Part shown: positions 22,931-36,190 of the stretch, piece by piece
How the letters are laid out: the number at the start of each line of letters is the position of its first letter
How positions within the stretch are numbered: the stretch's first letter is position 1
From: Planococcus citri
Lineage: Eukaryota; Arthropoda; Insecta; Hemiptera; Pseudococcidae
NCBI RefSeq assembly: GCF_950023065.1
Contig: NC_088679.1
Location: forward strand, 27,280,001 to 27,344,000
Length of the DNA stretch: 64,000 nucleotides
Direction: 5' to 3'
Position numbers and translations under genes: made by a program
The notes under the pieces: generated by a model
Database searches by the model: none
What the model saw: only the letters and a program-made list of their open reading frames with translations
Told to the model about the DNA's origin: nothing

Positions 22931-23788
22931 GGCGATGGATTTAAATTGATATCTGATGTTCTAACGATGGAATTAACGCCGTGCCGAACTTCGTAGAGCT
23001 GAAACATCGCGAGAATGAGAGAAGATTTTAGCAAAGGAGTACGACATAATGAAATACTGATAACGAAATTCGTAGACAAATATCGTTCTTCGCAATGATA
23101 TTCACGATTCTGAACTCGTATTCGCATTTATAATAATGATTGAATGGTGACTCACCTCTACTTTGCGTTCACAACTTCAACGATAAATTTGTATTAAATG
23201 AAAAATCCAATTATTATGAAGCATTAAAATTAAAAAACTCAAAAAACTGTTAAATTGATAAAATTCCTCAGATCTCGTGTTATTTTTCAAATTTTAGCTC
23301 AAAACCAATCAAAAGTCAGTTCCTTGTTTACATTTTTTTTTCACAAACACGATAAGAATTCTTCAGCTTTCAAAAACCAACGCTAGAGTCGCTGTGAAAA
23401 ATTCAAATTTTTCCAAGCTTTCGATAAACGACGTTAGGATCGCTACAAACAAGTTCGTTTTCATCATTTTTTGCAATGAAAATGAGCAGAAAATGGATAG
23501 AAAATTGTAATTTCTCTCATTGTGCGATGGCGATTTTGTACGTTTTCTGAACAGTACATCGTAATTGGAAAGTATTTTCATCTTTCTCAACTCGTTTATT
23601 TTGAAGAAAATCTTCCATCGACTAGAATTTTCGGTTCCTTTCTTGGAGAAGGATCTAGGTAAATTCCGATTAAAGTAAATTTTTATTCCGGTACCGTGGG
23701 AGGCGTTTTATAACCCTTCGAATACTTGAACAACATCGTATGCTTGCGGTTTAGTTTCGGTCGCGAATTCGATAATTTTTGCTTAATC

Positions 23789-24467
23789 ATGAGTGTCGAG
23801 GAAATATTTTCGTGCAGAAGGGAATCTTTGATACCTCAAATAGACGAGACAAGTTCTGATAATGAAACTTCGAAAAACAAATTGTTACGTTTATTGGACG
23901 ATATCGAAAATCGAGTCGAACGTTTTCGTCGTGGAGCTCTTATAATGGAAGAAGAAAAGGATATTTTGTTTTCCAGTATAGACGCGATCAAAACCTCCGA
24001 CATGATGACCGATCTCTTGGAAGGTAATCTCACATTTTCAATTTCACTCACTTCATGTAGAAATTTGCCATTGTACGAGTAAACTAACACGTGTGTAAAT
24101 TTTCGTAGGCGAAAAAGATGAAATACTTCATTTCACCGAGAGGATTTCATCCAGATGTAGCACAGTAGAAATCAGTGTTCGTACAGTTCGCAACGATATG
24201 CAAGAAGAAAGCTTACACCAAGTCAACTCGTACATTAATAACTTAGTTATAGATCTCCCCGGTGATCCTTTCGTAGTAAAGGAACGCTGTTTATCGTATA
24301 TGGCAGCCTGTGGTTCCAAGTCTGATGAAAATGTCGACAAAAGCTTCGAAGTAGCTGTACTGGGATGTTCTTTGGATGATCAGAAACGTGTCCGCAGACG
24401 ACTCCAAGGTTTACTTAACTATATAGACTATTCCAAGAAAGTCAGCGATATAAACGATAGTAATTGA
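23789..24467 (+). CDS. BAG2: BAG family molecular chaperone regulator 2
   Basis: Two exons, 23789-24023 and 24109-24467, joined across an 85-bp GT-AG intron to give 197 aa (human BAG2 is 211). The N-terminal coiled coil reads LLRLLDDIENRVERFRRGA then EEEKDILFSSIDAI, close to the LLESLDQLELRVEALREAA region of BAG2. The C-terminal BAG-like domain includes EISVRTVRN, VLGCSLDDQKRVRRRL and LLNYID. BAG2 binds the Hsc70 ATPase domain as a nucleotide-exchange regulator and inhibits CHIP; that role is family knowledge. Start 23789 (MSVEEIF) is preferred over an in-frame ATG at 23726 because human BAG2 has a similarly short lead. A possible poly(A) signal AATAAA lies at 25047. Confidence 0.9.
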
Positions 24468-25684
24468 AATATCGTCGTAAACTATCCTACGAATTTCATC
24501 GCCAGCTGGCAGTTACAGCATTTCTGATAACTGAGATGGTAATTTGATTCGTTTCTCAATATACATTTATTTTAAAGCTGAAAATATCTAAAGTTTATTC
24601 CAATTCGTTCCTAAGTTATTTTCAATTAGTTTTGTTGTTTAAATGACGTATAAAAATCGAACATTTTTTATCGTGATTATGTATTATTCCATTATATTTT
24701 AATTATTCGTTTTCGGCTGTTTTTGTACATAACACGGTTATTCTTAAGAATAAGATTGGTATGGCAACTAAGTTTCAAACGCCTTTGTTTACGAGATTGA
24801 GGTCCTCTTTTATTTTATTGATCGATATAGTTTTATTTCATTCTTATTTTTCTATTCGTAACGCATGTATTACTGTGTGTGGTGTTTAAGAAACTGATAA
24901 ATATTACTTTTTTTCCTCGAGTGGAACAGATACGAGTAAAACTGAAGTTGTAGTGATGTTAAAGTTACATTTTCTCACTTTAAAACCTCGTATAAAGATA
25001 CATTTTTTATTTTAATTTTTTTTATTAGATACACTTATTTTCTGAAAATAAAAATTATTTTACTTCCATTCCATTTAACTGGTTGTTAGTATGTTCAAGC
25101 ATTCCCACTCGATATTGGTTTCTTATTTCACATTTTGTAATATAATATTCGAGTTAATTAAATTATGTTTTGTTTGTTTGTTTAACCTTTCTTTTATTTC
25201 GCATTTGCGTGTTTCTAAACGTGATCTTTAATTTGAAATCAAGTCAAAGTTAATAATCAGCGAACAGAAGTACGAAAGATTTTGAAATTTGAACTCTTCT
25301 GTGTATTTTATCGTCGTTCACGTTTCTACGACAGTGAGATGGAACTCGTATACTTTCGATGACTGAACCTTCACCATAACTTTACCCAAGGTGTTCGTAT
25401 GCTTCGAAATGAATTAATTCTAGTAAATGTTCCCTATTTACCTTTCCATAATTAACCAATGACTAGTCCAAAAATTATCAAGGTAGGATTATTTCGAACA
25501 AAATGAACGTAATTAATTGAACGAATTCATTTCCTATTTACAGATGATTAAACAAACAAACTCCTCCTGACTCCTTCGAATTCTAAATCAACTTTTAAAA
25601 ATCGACCCACCTCTCTCTCCTCCACATTTAAAATTCACAAACATCAAAAAACAACACCCCCTCGATTCAATAACTTAATAAAAC
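24468..25684. other. Convergent intergenic region between BAG2 and Rab23
   Basis: AT-rich 3' flanks of two convergent genes. Contains AATAAA at 25047-25052 on the plus strand. No other gene, RNA or repeat recognised. Confidence 0.5.
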
Positions 25685-25690
25685 TTTATT
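25685..25690 (-). promoter_or_regulatory. Candidate Rab23 polyadenylation signal
   Basis: AATAAA on the minus strand, about 105 nt beyond the Rab23 stop codon at 25796. Confidence 0.55.
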
Positions 25691-25795
25691 TTAAAAACCC
25701 TTACAGTAAAAAAAAAAGAGGAAATGTTATCGATACAATTCAAAATAGAAAAAAAATGAGAAAAATTACAAGAAAAAAATTACTTATTATTTACA

Positions 25796-28700
25796 TCACG
25801 TCCTACAAATATTCCGTAATATATTTTTCTTCTTTCGATGCCTCGATTTACCCGGCTGTAACACAATAGTGCTGTTATTATACCTATGGTGATGTATAGG
25901 AGAAGGTCCAAATGCACCTGGAAAAATACCCATACATATTTCATAAAAATAGTAAATAGGTAAACGAATTCAACATTCTAGCTGAATATACTCGTATGTA
26001 GAAATTTCCCAACAAAACTATAAAGTAAACGAGCCGCTTACTTATAGTTAGAGGATGTAATCCGTTGCCGGAAATGGTGTATTCTTCTTCTTCCTCTTGC
26101 CTCAGCTCGGCTATACATTGAGCTGCTAGATACCAAAATACCGCATTCACGTTAATGTCTTCTTTAACCGAGGTTTTTATCAATTTAGCACCCAGAGCCC
26201 GTGATAATAATTCGGCTTCTTTTCTGCAATTTAAATAATACAAGTTAGAGCGACGATTTGTACGTAAAACGTGTTACCTTATTTGGTAATCTTCCAACAT
26301 GTACGAATAGTTTACGTCATGTCAGAAATTTTATTCTGTCTAGTTCGTCTATTTCTCTCTCACTCTCGTTCTGTTGTGTGGTAGGTAGGTAAGTTGAACT
26401 TACGAGTCGATAACACATTGATCCACGAGATCGATTTTATTTTGTACTAAAACTGTTGGAATATCGCCACATTCGTCTTCCACCTACGTAAAAATAAAAA
26501 CAAAATGTATCAAAATCCAGAATCTACATATATGCCTGCGTCACATAAATATTATACCAGCTTACTCATCCCCCCTTCACATTCTGGGTCCCTTATTTAC
26601 TCGAACATACAGATCAAAAGCGATTTTTACTATTATTATTTTTGTTGATGTGAAAAATGGTACCGAGTGGTTCGAACTTGTGAGATTTCCACCTTTTATT
26701 GAGTCATTCTCATTAGTTTATTTCACTATCGCGTGTTTAAATTTACACAGGCAGAAGGTAGAACAGACGAACAGTGATGTGTGTACTTGCAAAACGGTTG
26801 AGAAGTTTTCTAGTGAAAATCAATAAATTACAATGAAAAAAATTCATGGAAACGCGACGACTGCGAGTTCAAATCGTAAAATGAACCCATAACTTATTTT
26901 ATTTATAGTAGCTAGGTAGGTACCATACGTGATCAGATGAAACATTTATTCCGAAAAAGAAAAAACAATAGTCATTATTTTCAACACAAATTTTCTAACT
27001 ACCTACCTACCTTTGTACAGTTTAAAAAATTTTGTGCAAGTCCAGTATTGGAACGCAAAATCTGCGATTTCGGCTGACCTGTCAATCAAAATGGCCGCCA
27101 TTTTGTAAGTAGGGCCACTTTTTTTTGAGTACAAGGGCTAGAAAATAATGTTCCTTAGGACTCCCCCTTTAAGAGAAAAGTTGTCCCGGAGGATCGACGG
27201 GGGGTGCAATAGATCCTTAAGCGGGCTCCCCGACTATTATTAAAAAATTGTTTTCTTCTCGTTTGGGTCTATAGAAATTTCAAATGGATTTTTTTAAATT
27301 TATATGAAAGAGATAGAAATTGATGTGAGCAAAGAAAGGGAAAAACTCAGAAATTTGTCTTTTGACTTCTTTGAGAGATTGTTTTATTTCTTTGGCTCCA
27401 AAATTTTAGAATTTGAATTATGGGTTTTTAATAATTGCAATTTTGAAAATGAAAAGCAAACAGATCCGAACCAAGCGAAGGCAAAACCTTGTTTCGAGAA
27501 GTAAAAATAAGTTTTTTCTCGTAAGAAGTGTGTTTTGTTTGATTTAAACATTTTTTAAAATTTGAATGATGGAATGGTTTGAAAAGTTCAATTTGAAAAA
27601 AAAACACAAATCGTACTTCGAGAATAAAAAACAATATTTGTTTGCGATGAGTCGGATTTTTTTCCTTCACAACTTTAGAGTTTGAATAGGTAATAAATTA
27701 TTGAAAATTTCAATTCTGAAATAAAATACAAGCAAGCAGGCTCGAACGAAGTGAAGGCAAAAGCTTACGAAAATTCATGCTCAGAGAACTGTTAAGAAAT
27801 TCTAGGAAGTGATCTTAAAATTTATAATTAGTGGAATCTTAATCAATTGAAAATCATCTTTTTTAACCCCATGCATTTGAAAACTTCAGATCAATGTGGA
27901 GGGAACTCCAAAATCTAGGAAAAAACTAAAAAATTATTATTACATTTTTCAGTGATATTCTCTACTACTGGTAAATTTTTCAGAGTTTTTTGAGTGGGTG
28001 GTTGCGATTTCATGGTGATAAAACCATTTGGAAACTCGTTTTCCAGCCAAAAATGGTCAATTTTGGTCGAAACATTTTTTTTCTTGCAATATATTATCAT
28101 AAAGACTCTAAATTACACCATCAACTTGAATTTGGACCAAATTCGTCAATTTTTCCACGTTTTGTAATTTTTATTTGTATCTACCTACCTACCAAAAATA
28201 GGATTGTGCTGTTTTGGGAACCCCTAACACCTCCTTCGGGTAACTTGAATGGCTAAAAATCACTTGCAGACTAAAATCAACTCGAAATACTTCACATACT
28301 TCAATTTGAGCAAAATTTAGAAATATTTATAATTGTTTCTTACTCATTTTCATCAGATGTGAGATTTCTACGCCTTCTGAAGAGATTCAAAAATTTTAGA
28401 AAAATTAGAATTAATGATGTAGGTAGGTAGAGGTACCTTGTGAATCGATATTATCTTCAAAACTATGTTCATAATTTTTACTGAACAAATGCGTTTAAAA
28501 CAAACTATAAAAATTTCAATAAATAAACATTTCTAGATTTTGAAAAATTCGTCAAAAATTGGAAATTTTTTGAAATATGTTCGCCCATTTTTTTTTATTT
28601 TTTATTTTTTTACTTTTTCAACTTTGGGAGATCATAATTAATTTAAATCTCGCAAATGACCGAATTATTAAGTATGTATTCAAAACGAGAAGAGACGACT

Positions 28701-31700
28701 GCGAATACTCTCGAAGAGTAAAATCAGAAATTCGCGCTTTGGTACATTACAAATTGAAACGATTAATCTTTACGATGAAATGAAGCACCCAAGTATTCGA
28801 GAAAAACTTTGCCTGCGCGTAATATTCGAAATTGACGAATTACGTTAAACCGTTAATGGTAATTATTATGGTCAGAAGATTGCCAAGGTAGTTAACAGAA
28901 AATCCATTGTTTGCATTCGTTGTGTTTTTTTTTCTTCTACGAAATGCGAACTGGGTTGAAGGCTCATACGTCCGTATCTTTCCCACGTATTGTTCAACTC
29001 GTTAGTTTAGGTAGGTACGAAGTCCAAGAGGATTTTTCTCAATTTTTAAAACGTTCATCATGCAAAGTACCTATTACCTATTTGTCTACACGAATACCTA
29101 TACGAAATACCAACTCCCAACTATAAGCTATAGAGCAACCTATACCTATGTACTATAGGTAAGTAGATTTGTAAAATGTCAGTGCTGAGTGCTGCTGTGT
29201 AAGAGGTCAATCCTTGGACTTTGTTTTATAATATCAAGGCTCATTACAGGTATATATACGAAGAAGAACCTATCGAGTAGATTCCTTCCCTCTACCTATA
29301 ACTTTCTACGTAGGTACCTAGTATACCTACTATAATGGAAAATATCATTCCAATATACAGGGTCTATTAATAATGAAGAAATAAAAACCTTACACTTTGA
29401 TTTATTTCACTTTCAACGTGGGTACTCCAAATTAGTATCTTTAGTGTCAAAACATCTACTTATTTCGCGCATTCCGCGTTCGAAATGATAAATTATACGT
29501 TAGAACGATCCAAGCTCCGAATTTCATTGTATATGGCACTTTATTAACACCACAGCAGCGTATCTGTTCGTCTGTACCTATACGAGTATAGGTACGTTTT
29601 TTAATCACCGAATCCCCAGCAATAAGATGGTCGGTTTCGATAAATCGCGGTGGTTTTTTTCATCTTTTTCTTTCAAGAGTTGTTTTTTTTTTTTCATTCA
29701 CGTATTCCGAAGTTTGGAAGATGGCTATATACCTACACGCGGCCGAGAAGGCAAGAACGAAAGTTGTTTTGCATGTGGATCAGTGTGAATAATTTCTCGG
29801 ATTTGAAAATATGATAATGACGGATAATTACTATCTATCAAACGTTCATTTTTAACCTCGAAATGAGAAATACAAGGAGTAGATGTACGTTTTGACATAA
29901 ATTTCAAACGCGTAGGCAGGTATTCGGTGTTACCATACATGTTCATATAGTTCAAGAGGCGGATTGACCATTCGAAGATTATCTAATGAGGGAACCTTTC
30001 GACCTCCTGGCGATATAGCTGCAGACGTATAGACTGAAACTGCGATGATAGGTGAGAAAGAGCGGATCTAAAATCCAACAGGATTGAAGAATTAGCTGAC
30101 GATGTGGAGTTCATTTTATCATCCCAATCGAAAATTTTTTGATAATTTCATGAAAAATTGGCCAAATTTGAAATTGAAAAATTCTCCACGTTCGTCAAAC
30201 AAATTTTTGAAAATTAAAATCATCTACCTAGCTACTTCCTAAGAATTTTAATATTTTGAACTCAAGAAAAAAAAAGAACGTGAGCAAGAAATGTGATTTA
30301 CCTAGATCGAAAGATCAAGAAAAAATTTATCACCTGTCAAAATTTCAAGTGCTCAAAAGCGTTTTTCGATTTTTGGTGAATTTTTGAAAATCAAATTTAG
30401 GCCAAAAATGAGGGGAAAAAATCAAAATTTTACCAAATTGACCAAGAAAGCTGAAATTTGGGATACACCCTATTTTCGACATGCCAAACCGATTGGAAAC
30501 AGTTTCAAACCGTTTTGAGCAGTTCTGGAGCCTCCAGCAGATTTTTGAAAATCGAAATTCTGACAAAATTTCATCAAATGGAGTTGGATAATCGAAATTT
30601 ACTCTGCAAACTAATTTCAATGCACTACGAAGTACTGCAGGTAAATTTCAAGTCGTTTTGGAGCCTCCAGCAGATTTTTTAAACTTTAAATTTTTACAAA
30701 ATTTCATCAAATGGAGATGGAAAGCTGAAATTTACTCTACACTCCAATTTTAACACTCTCTGAAGACGACTTCTGGTGGGTTCAAGTCATTTTGGAGCCT
30801 CCAGCGATTTTTCGAAAATTACTGGAGCCTCCAGCAGATTTTTTAAACTTTGAATTTTTACAAAATTTCATCAAATGGAGATGGAAAGCTGAAATTTACT
30901 CTACACTCCAATTTTAACACCCTCTGAAGACGACTTCTGGTGGGTTCAAGTCATTTTGGAGACTCCAGCGATTCTTTGAAAATTACTGGAGCCTCCAGCA
31001 GATTTTTTAAACAAATCGATTGGAAACAGTTTCAAACCGTTTTGAGCAGTTCTGGAGCCTCCAGCAGATTTTTGAAACTCGAAATTCCCACAAAATTTCA
31101 TCAAATGGAGTTGGATAGCCGAAATTTACTTTGCAAACTAATTTCAATCCGCTACGAAGTCAACTGCAGGAGGATTTCAAGTCGTTTTGGAGCATCCAGC
31201 GATTTTTTGAAAATTACTGGTGTCTCCAGTACATTTTTGAAACATTAAATTTCCTAAAAATTTCATCAAACGGAGAGGGAAAGTCAAAATTTATTCTGCA
31301 AACTAATTTCAATACGCTACGAAGTCGTCTGCTGGTGGATTTCAAGTCGTTTTGGAGCCTCCAGCGACTTTTTGAGAGGTCGTATGGTGTTTTTTGGAAA
31401 ATTGAAATTTCCAAAAAGTAGCTGGAAGCTTCAAAATCATCTAAAACTATTTGAAACCACCATGTAGTCGACTTCTTATCGCATTGAAATTAGTTTGCAA
31501 AGTAAATTTCAGCTTGTCAACTCCATTTGATAAAATGTTGCGGGAATTTCAAGTTTCAAAAATCTACTGGAAGCTCCAGCAATTTTCAAGAAGTCGCTGG
31601 AGGCTCTAAATAATGATTTGAACCCACCTGAAGTCGTCTTCAGAGGGTGTTAAAATTTGGGTGTAGAGTTAATTTCAGCTTTCCATCTCCATTTGATGAA

Positions 31701-33105
31701 ATTTTGTGAAAATTTAAAGTTTCAAAAATCTGATGGAGGCTCCCGGAATTTTCAAAAGGTTGCCGGAGGCTCCAAAACGACTTGAAATTCACCTGCAGTA
31801 CTTCGTAGCGCATTGAAATTAGTTTGCAGAAAAAATTTCAGATTTCCAGCTCCATTTTGGTGAAATTTTGTGGAAATTTCGATTTTCAAAAATCTGCTGG
31901 AGGCTCCAGAACTGCTCAAAACGGTTTGAAACTGTTTCCAATCGGTTTGGCATGTCGAAAATAGGATGTACCTATTCTAAATTTCAGCTTTCTTGGTCAA
32001 TTTGGTAAAATTTTGATTTTTTCCCCTCATTTTTGGCCTAAATTTGATTTTCAAAAATTCACCAAAAATCGAGAAACGCACTTGAGCACTTGAAATATTG
32101 ACATGTGATAAATTTTTGCTTGATCTTTCGATCTACCATTGTACAGTTTGAAAAATTTTGTGCAAGTCCTATGTTGGAAAATGGCCGCCATTTTGTAAGT
32201 AGGGCCCCTTTTTTTCGAGCACAAGGGCTAGAAATGTTCCTTAGGACTCTCCCTTTGAGAGAAAAGTTGTCCCGGAGGATCGACGGGGGGGGGTGCAATA
32301 GATCCTCAAGCGGGCTCCCCGACTATAAGCTTAAAATTGTAATTTCATCATCTATTTCATTTTAAAAACTCATTTTTTTCAATCGGCGAAATTGGTAGGT
32401 ATTCTTTGGGTGGAGGGGGGGAGGGGTGAATCGCTTCTGCGTTCAAAAATCATCATTCGGTGTAAATGGCATTTCAACCCCCCCTCCTCATCATCACAAG
32501 AAATTCTGCTCGATGTGGATTCCCAGTTGTAATCCGAAGTACAATTTTCAAAAAAAGGGACACTTACCCCCCCCCCTCCTCACCCAAATTCCCGATTGTT
32601 GAGATACGTATATGCATGTATATTTCTCAACTCCAACATACCTTGACTTTCCACGAATGAATGGCTTCGAAAGATCCTCTATCGGTGGACGAGAATGCCA
32701 ATACACAAGCTTGGGCACCGCGATAATAGGCTTTGGTGATGGCGTCGAATTCTTCTTGACCAGCGGTATCCCATAACATTAATCTGACATCTTCACCTTC
32801 GTATCTGCGTACATAGAAATATAAAAATGAACACCGTATGAAATAACATGTCATATGCAGCTTTCACAGAGGGTGCTACGCTATAGAGGAAGAGGAAGAT
32901 TAACGTCAGTCGTCATCGGCGAATTATATGGTACGCTTCGAATCGTCTGAATTTATTGAAAACACATTAAAATCAACACGTACTGTATTTGACGTTCGAG
33001 AAAATCGACTCCAATAGTTTTTTTATACTCTCGAGTAAATGTTCCTCTGCAATATCGTTGTATCATGCTTGACTTTCCAACTGCTCCGTTACCCACAATC
33101 ACCAC
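25796..33105 (-). CDS. Rab23: Rab23 small GTPase (first coding exon not located)
   Basis: Five exons join in frame: 33105-32984, 32804-32642, 26483-26404, 26223-26042, 25917-25796, giving 222 residues. The P-loop GNGAVGKSS, switch I KKTIGVDFLERQIQ, WDTAGQEEFDAITKAYYRG, NKID and TSVKEDIN (G5) match Rab23 almost word for word; the DAITKAYYRGAQAC stretch is diagnostic. Rab23 is a ciliary/Hedgehog-related and planar-polarity Rab by family knowledge. About ten residues before VVIVGNG must lie on an upstream exon that I could not find between 33.1 kb and the next gene. The intron between the second and third visible exons is 6.2 kb and full of repeats. The predicted end is NICRT, with one Cys at position -3, which is not a standard CaaX, CC or CXC prenylation motif. 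Confidence 0.92.
27010..27236. mobile_element. Solo right end of a 'TAGTCGGGG' family element
   Basis: Matches the right terminal ~225 bp of the element at 10027-13145: AAATCTGCGATTTCGGCTGA, CAATCAAAATGGC, ACAAGGGCTAGAAA, GTTGTCCCGGAGGATCG and the terminus CCCCGACTA. The left part is absent. It lies in the large Rab23 intron. Confidence 0.78.
30300..32325. mobile_element. 'TAGTCGGGG' family element, left end truncated (~2 kb)
   Basis: The right terminus CCCCGACTA at 32317-32325 and the subterminal GTTGTCCCGGAGGATCG block match the other copies. Inward come mirrored halves: 30340-30540 resembles the reverse complement of 31900-32100. The centre is a series of ~100-bp units with CTGGAGCCTCCAG and GAAATTTACTCTGCAAACTA. 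The left terminus is missing before about 30300. It lies in the same Rab23 intron. Confidence 0.75.
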
Positions 33106-35377
33106 CTGAAAAATTAATAAACAGATAGGGTTGAGTTCAACGGCAAGATTGCGCGGTTATTATTTGAAATATTTCATTCATTCGTGTACGTAAATTAAAT
33201 TCTCGTAAATCTCTCAACGAGAAAGACTGCAAACATGGAAAATTATTTCGGAAACAAATATTTATACATTCTTTGCGCTAAAAGTTAAAACTGGCACTGA
33301 TTACTCGTAAAATTGATCCTAGTCGTAAAATCCCACTGCATACGTCGCGCCAGCCAACGCCAGCCATACCATACCGGTCATTCAAAAGTCAAGTTCAACT
33401 TTACAATTTCATTGATTGAATAGAATAGGTAAGGTGTGTATCCAAGGTCAAGAGTGATTTGATGTAAACAATTCGAAAAAAACCAGCAATCCAGTCGTGT
33501 TTTCGATTCGATTGCTTTTTCAAAAGTATCGAAGTCGATACGTCGCGTCGTTATGTACACAGTAAATAGGATGAATAAAGTGCTAAAATCAATTTTAAGC
33601 TGCGTTATCAAATGCATGATTCAACTTTCTCGTGACTCATTCCATCCATTCATTGTTATCAGGTACCTCTCTACATACTCGAGTAAAATTTCAGTTGCTT
33701 TAAATTCCAAATCGAGAGCGCTATCTTCGGGTAACTTTCATAAAGTAGGGTAAATTTTTCAGAATTTATTTCTCGTAGATGGCATTTTTATTGTTTTTAA
33801 GTACATCAGAATGGTGCCAGAGGGAGCTGTGCTCGATGATGCGAGAGTTGAAGGGTAAAGGAGTGGTGGAGTTGAAGCTTTTTCAACTTGAACGTACGAG
33901 GTACGAGTACCTAAACAAGTACCTGTCACAAATATTAGAATGTCGCTGAAAAAAAATATGAATGAGGAAGAAAGAAACAAGGCAGGATATCCGAGGGAAA
34001 CATTTTATGAGAAAAGATTTTACGTAGCTTTTCCAGGTTTTCCAGAAAGATTTTCAAAATCCAAATAGGTAAGGGTGTTTGTTGTATTTTTTTAGGGCCA
34101 TTACACTGCAGAAAACTGATGAAACTGAAAATTGAAAAATGAAAACTAGAACTAAAATTTTTCTTTTTTTCTCATCAACAAAGAGGTAGGCAATAGGTAT
34201 ATAGGTATCTCATCTGTCAGAAAAATTTTTGAGATAAAGCTAAATCAAAAGGACGTGCAAAAATAATTTTTGAAAATCTTTGATCCAAAAATGAAAAAAA
34301 AATCAAATTTTAGAATTTTACTCAATTGACTCAGAGAGCTGAAATTTGATACTCATGTACTTTATTTCATCCCCCCTCCATCGATTGAAAACAATTCCGA
34401 ACATTTTAAAGCAGTTTTTAAGCCTTCAGCAGATTTTTGAAAGTGAAATTTACACAACATTTTACTAAATGAATTTGGATAGCAAGCTAAAAGTTACTTT
34501 TTTTTACCCTAATTTCCACATGTTGAGTCTATTGGAGGCGGTTTAAACCTGTTTAGAGCAATCAGCTATATTTTGGAAGTTCCAATCTCTGCCCACCTCA
34601 CCACCAAAAAAACTTAAAATTTGACCAATTCAACTTCATAGTTCTCATAGATAATAATAATTGAAATTTAGAGATAATATTATCGTTTTGAATCGACAAA
34701 AAGCGAAATCAGATGAAAATTATTGTGGTATTGTGAAATCGATCACGTGGCTCACTAACAAGTATCGACAGCCTTTATAGGCGCTTAGGTTCATTTCAAC
34801 AGATTTTAAGACACTTTTTGGGAAACTGGATTTCTCGAAAAATTGATTCAGCATGTTCAAATTAAGGTGTGAAATGAATTTTAGCTCATCAATTTCATTG
34901 GGTAAAATGGTGTAGAAGTTTTGACTTTCAACAATCTTCTAGAGGCTCCAAAATTGCTCAAAAGGATTTGAAATTTATTTCTCATCGATTCAGAGGATTG
35001 AAATACGGTACCTGTACCTACTTACCAAATTTCAAGTTTAAAAATGCTAATTTGATAAAACTAAGGTGGACAAAAATCACCAAAATTGAAACTGAAACTG
35101 AAATGAAAAAACCAAAACTAAAACTTGAACCGAAAAATTTGAAAGATTGAAAAATTAAAGCAACTTCTACTTTTTAGTTTTACCTACAGCTCTGATTTTT
35201 TCAATATAATTTATCACGAAAATTGTAGGTAACACTTTTTTTCCCTTCAGGCATGAAATCCACTATTAAATTTTTTTTAGAGAATATTTGGTAACTGAAA
35301 ACTAGCAAAAAAGTGACCAAAAATTTGAGAAAAAGTGACCAAAATTTGGAGAAATGAGAGCCAAGTATATATTATGT
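33106..35377. other. Upstream of Rab23 coding exons; no gene recognised
   Basis: AT-rich sequence that should hold the missing Rab23 first exon or its intron. A few degenerate CTCCAG-type fragments occur near 34430-34950. No reliable coding exon was found. Confidence 0.4.
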
Positions 35378-36190
35378 TAGTCGGGGAGCTCGCATAAGGA
35401 TCTATTGCACCCCCCCCCCCTCGATCCTCTGGGACAACTTTTTTCTTAAAGGGGGAGTCCTAAGGAACAAAGTGGCCCTACTTACAAATTGGCGGCAATT
35501 TCCACGAAATTTTTTAAACCGTACAAAAGTAGATCGAAAGATCAGGCAAAAATTTATCACCCGTCAGAATTTCAAGTGCTAATAAAGTGCCTTTTCCGAT
35601 TTTTGATGAATTTTTGAAAATCAAATTTAGGCCAAAAATGAGGAAAAAAATCAAACTTTTACCAAATTGACCAAGAAAGCTGAAACTTGGGATATACCCT
35701 ATTTTCGACACGCCAAATCGATTGGAAACTATTTCAACCCGTTTTGAGCAGTTCTGGTGCCTCAAGCAGATTTTTGAAACTCGAAATTCCCACAAAGTTT
35801 CATCAAATGGAGTTGGAAAGCGCAAATTTATTCCGCAAACCAAATTTTGATATGACAAGAAGTCGTCTCCAGCGACTTATTGAAAATTACTGAAGCCTCC
35901 AGTAGATTTTTGGAACTCGAAATTTCCCAAAATATCATCAAAATGGAGATGGAAAGCCGAAATTCATTCTGTAAACTAATTTCGATACGCCATCCCCACG
36001 AAGTCGACTGTATGTGGATTTCAAGTCGTTTTAGAGCATCCAGCGACTTTTTAAAAATTACTTGCGCCTCCAGTAGATTTTTGAAACTTGAAATTTCCCA
36101 AAATTTCATGAAATGGAGATGGAAAGCCGAAATTCATTCTGTAAACTAATTTCATTACGTTACGAAGTCGACTGCTGAAGGAAAGTGAGT
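35378..36190. mobile_element. 'TAGTCGGGG' family element, left end (~0.8 kb)
   Basis: Begins TAGTCGGGGAGCTCGCATAA followed by GATCTATTGCACCCCCC and GGGGGAGTCCTAAGGAAC, the same terminus as the other copies. It then runs into GGGATATACCCTATTTTCGA and repeated CTCCAG units. The right half is missing after about 36190. Confidence 0.78.

Noticed and set aside
22566..22949. 127-aa plus-strand ORF
   Set aside because: Antisense shadow of the 208-aa minus-strand coding exon.
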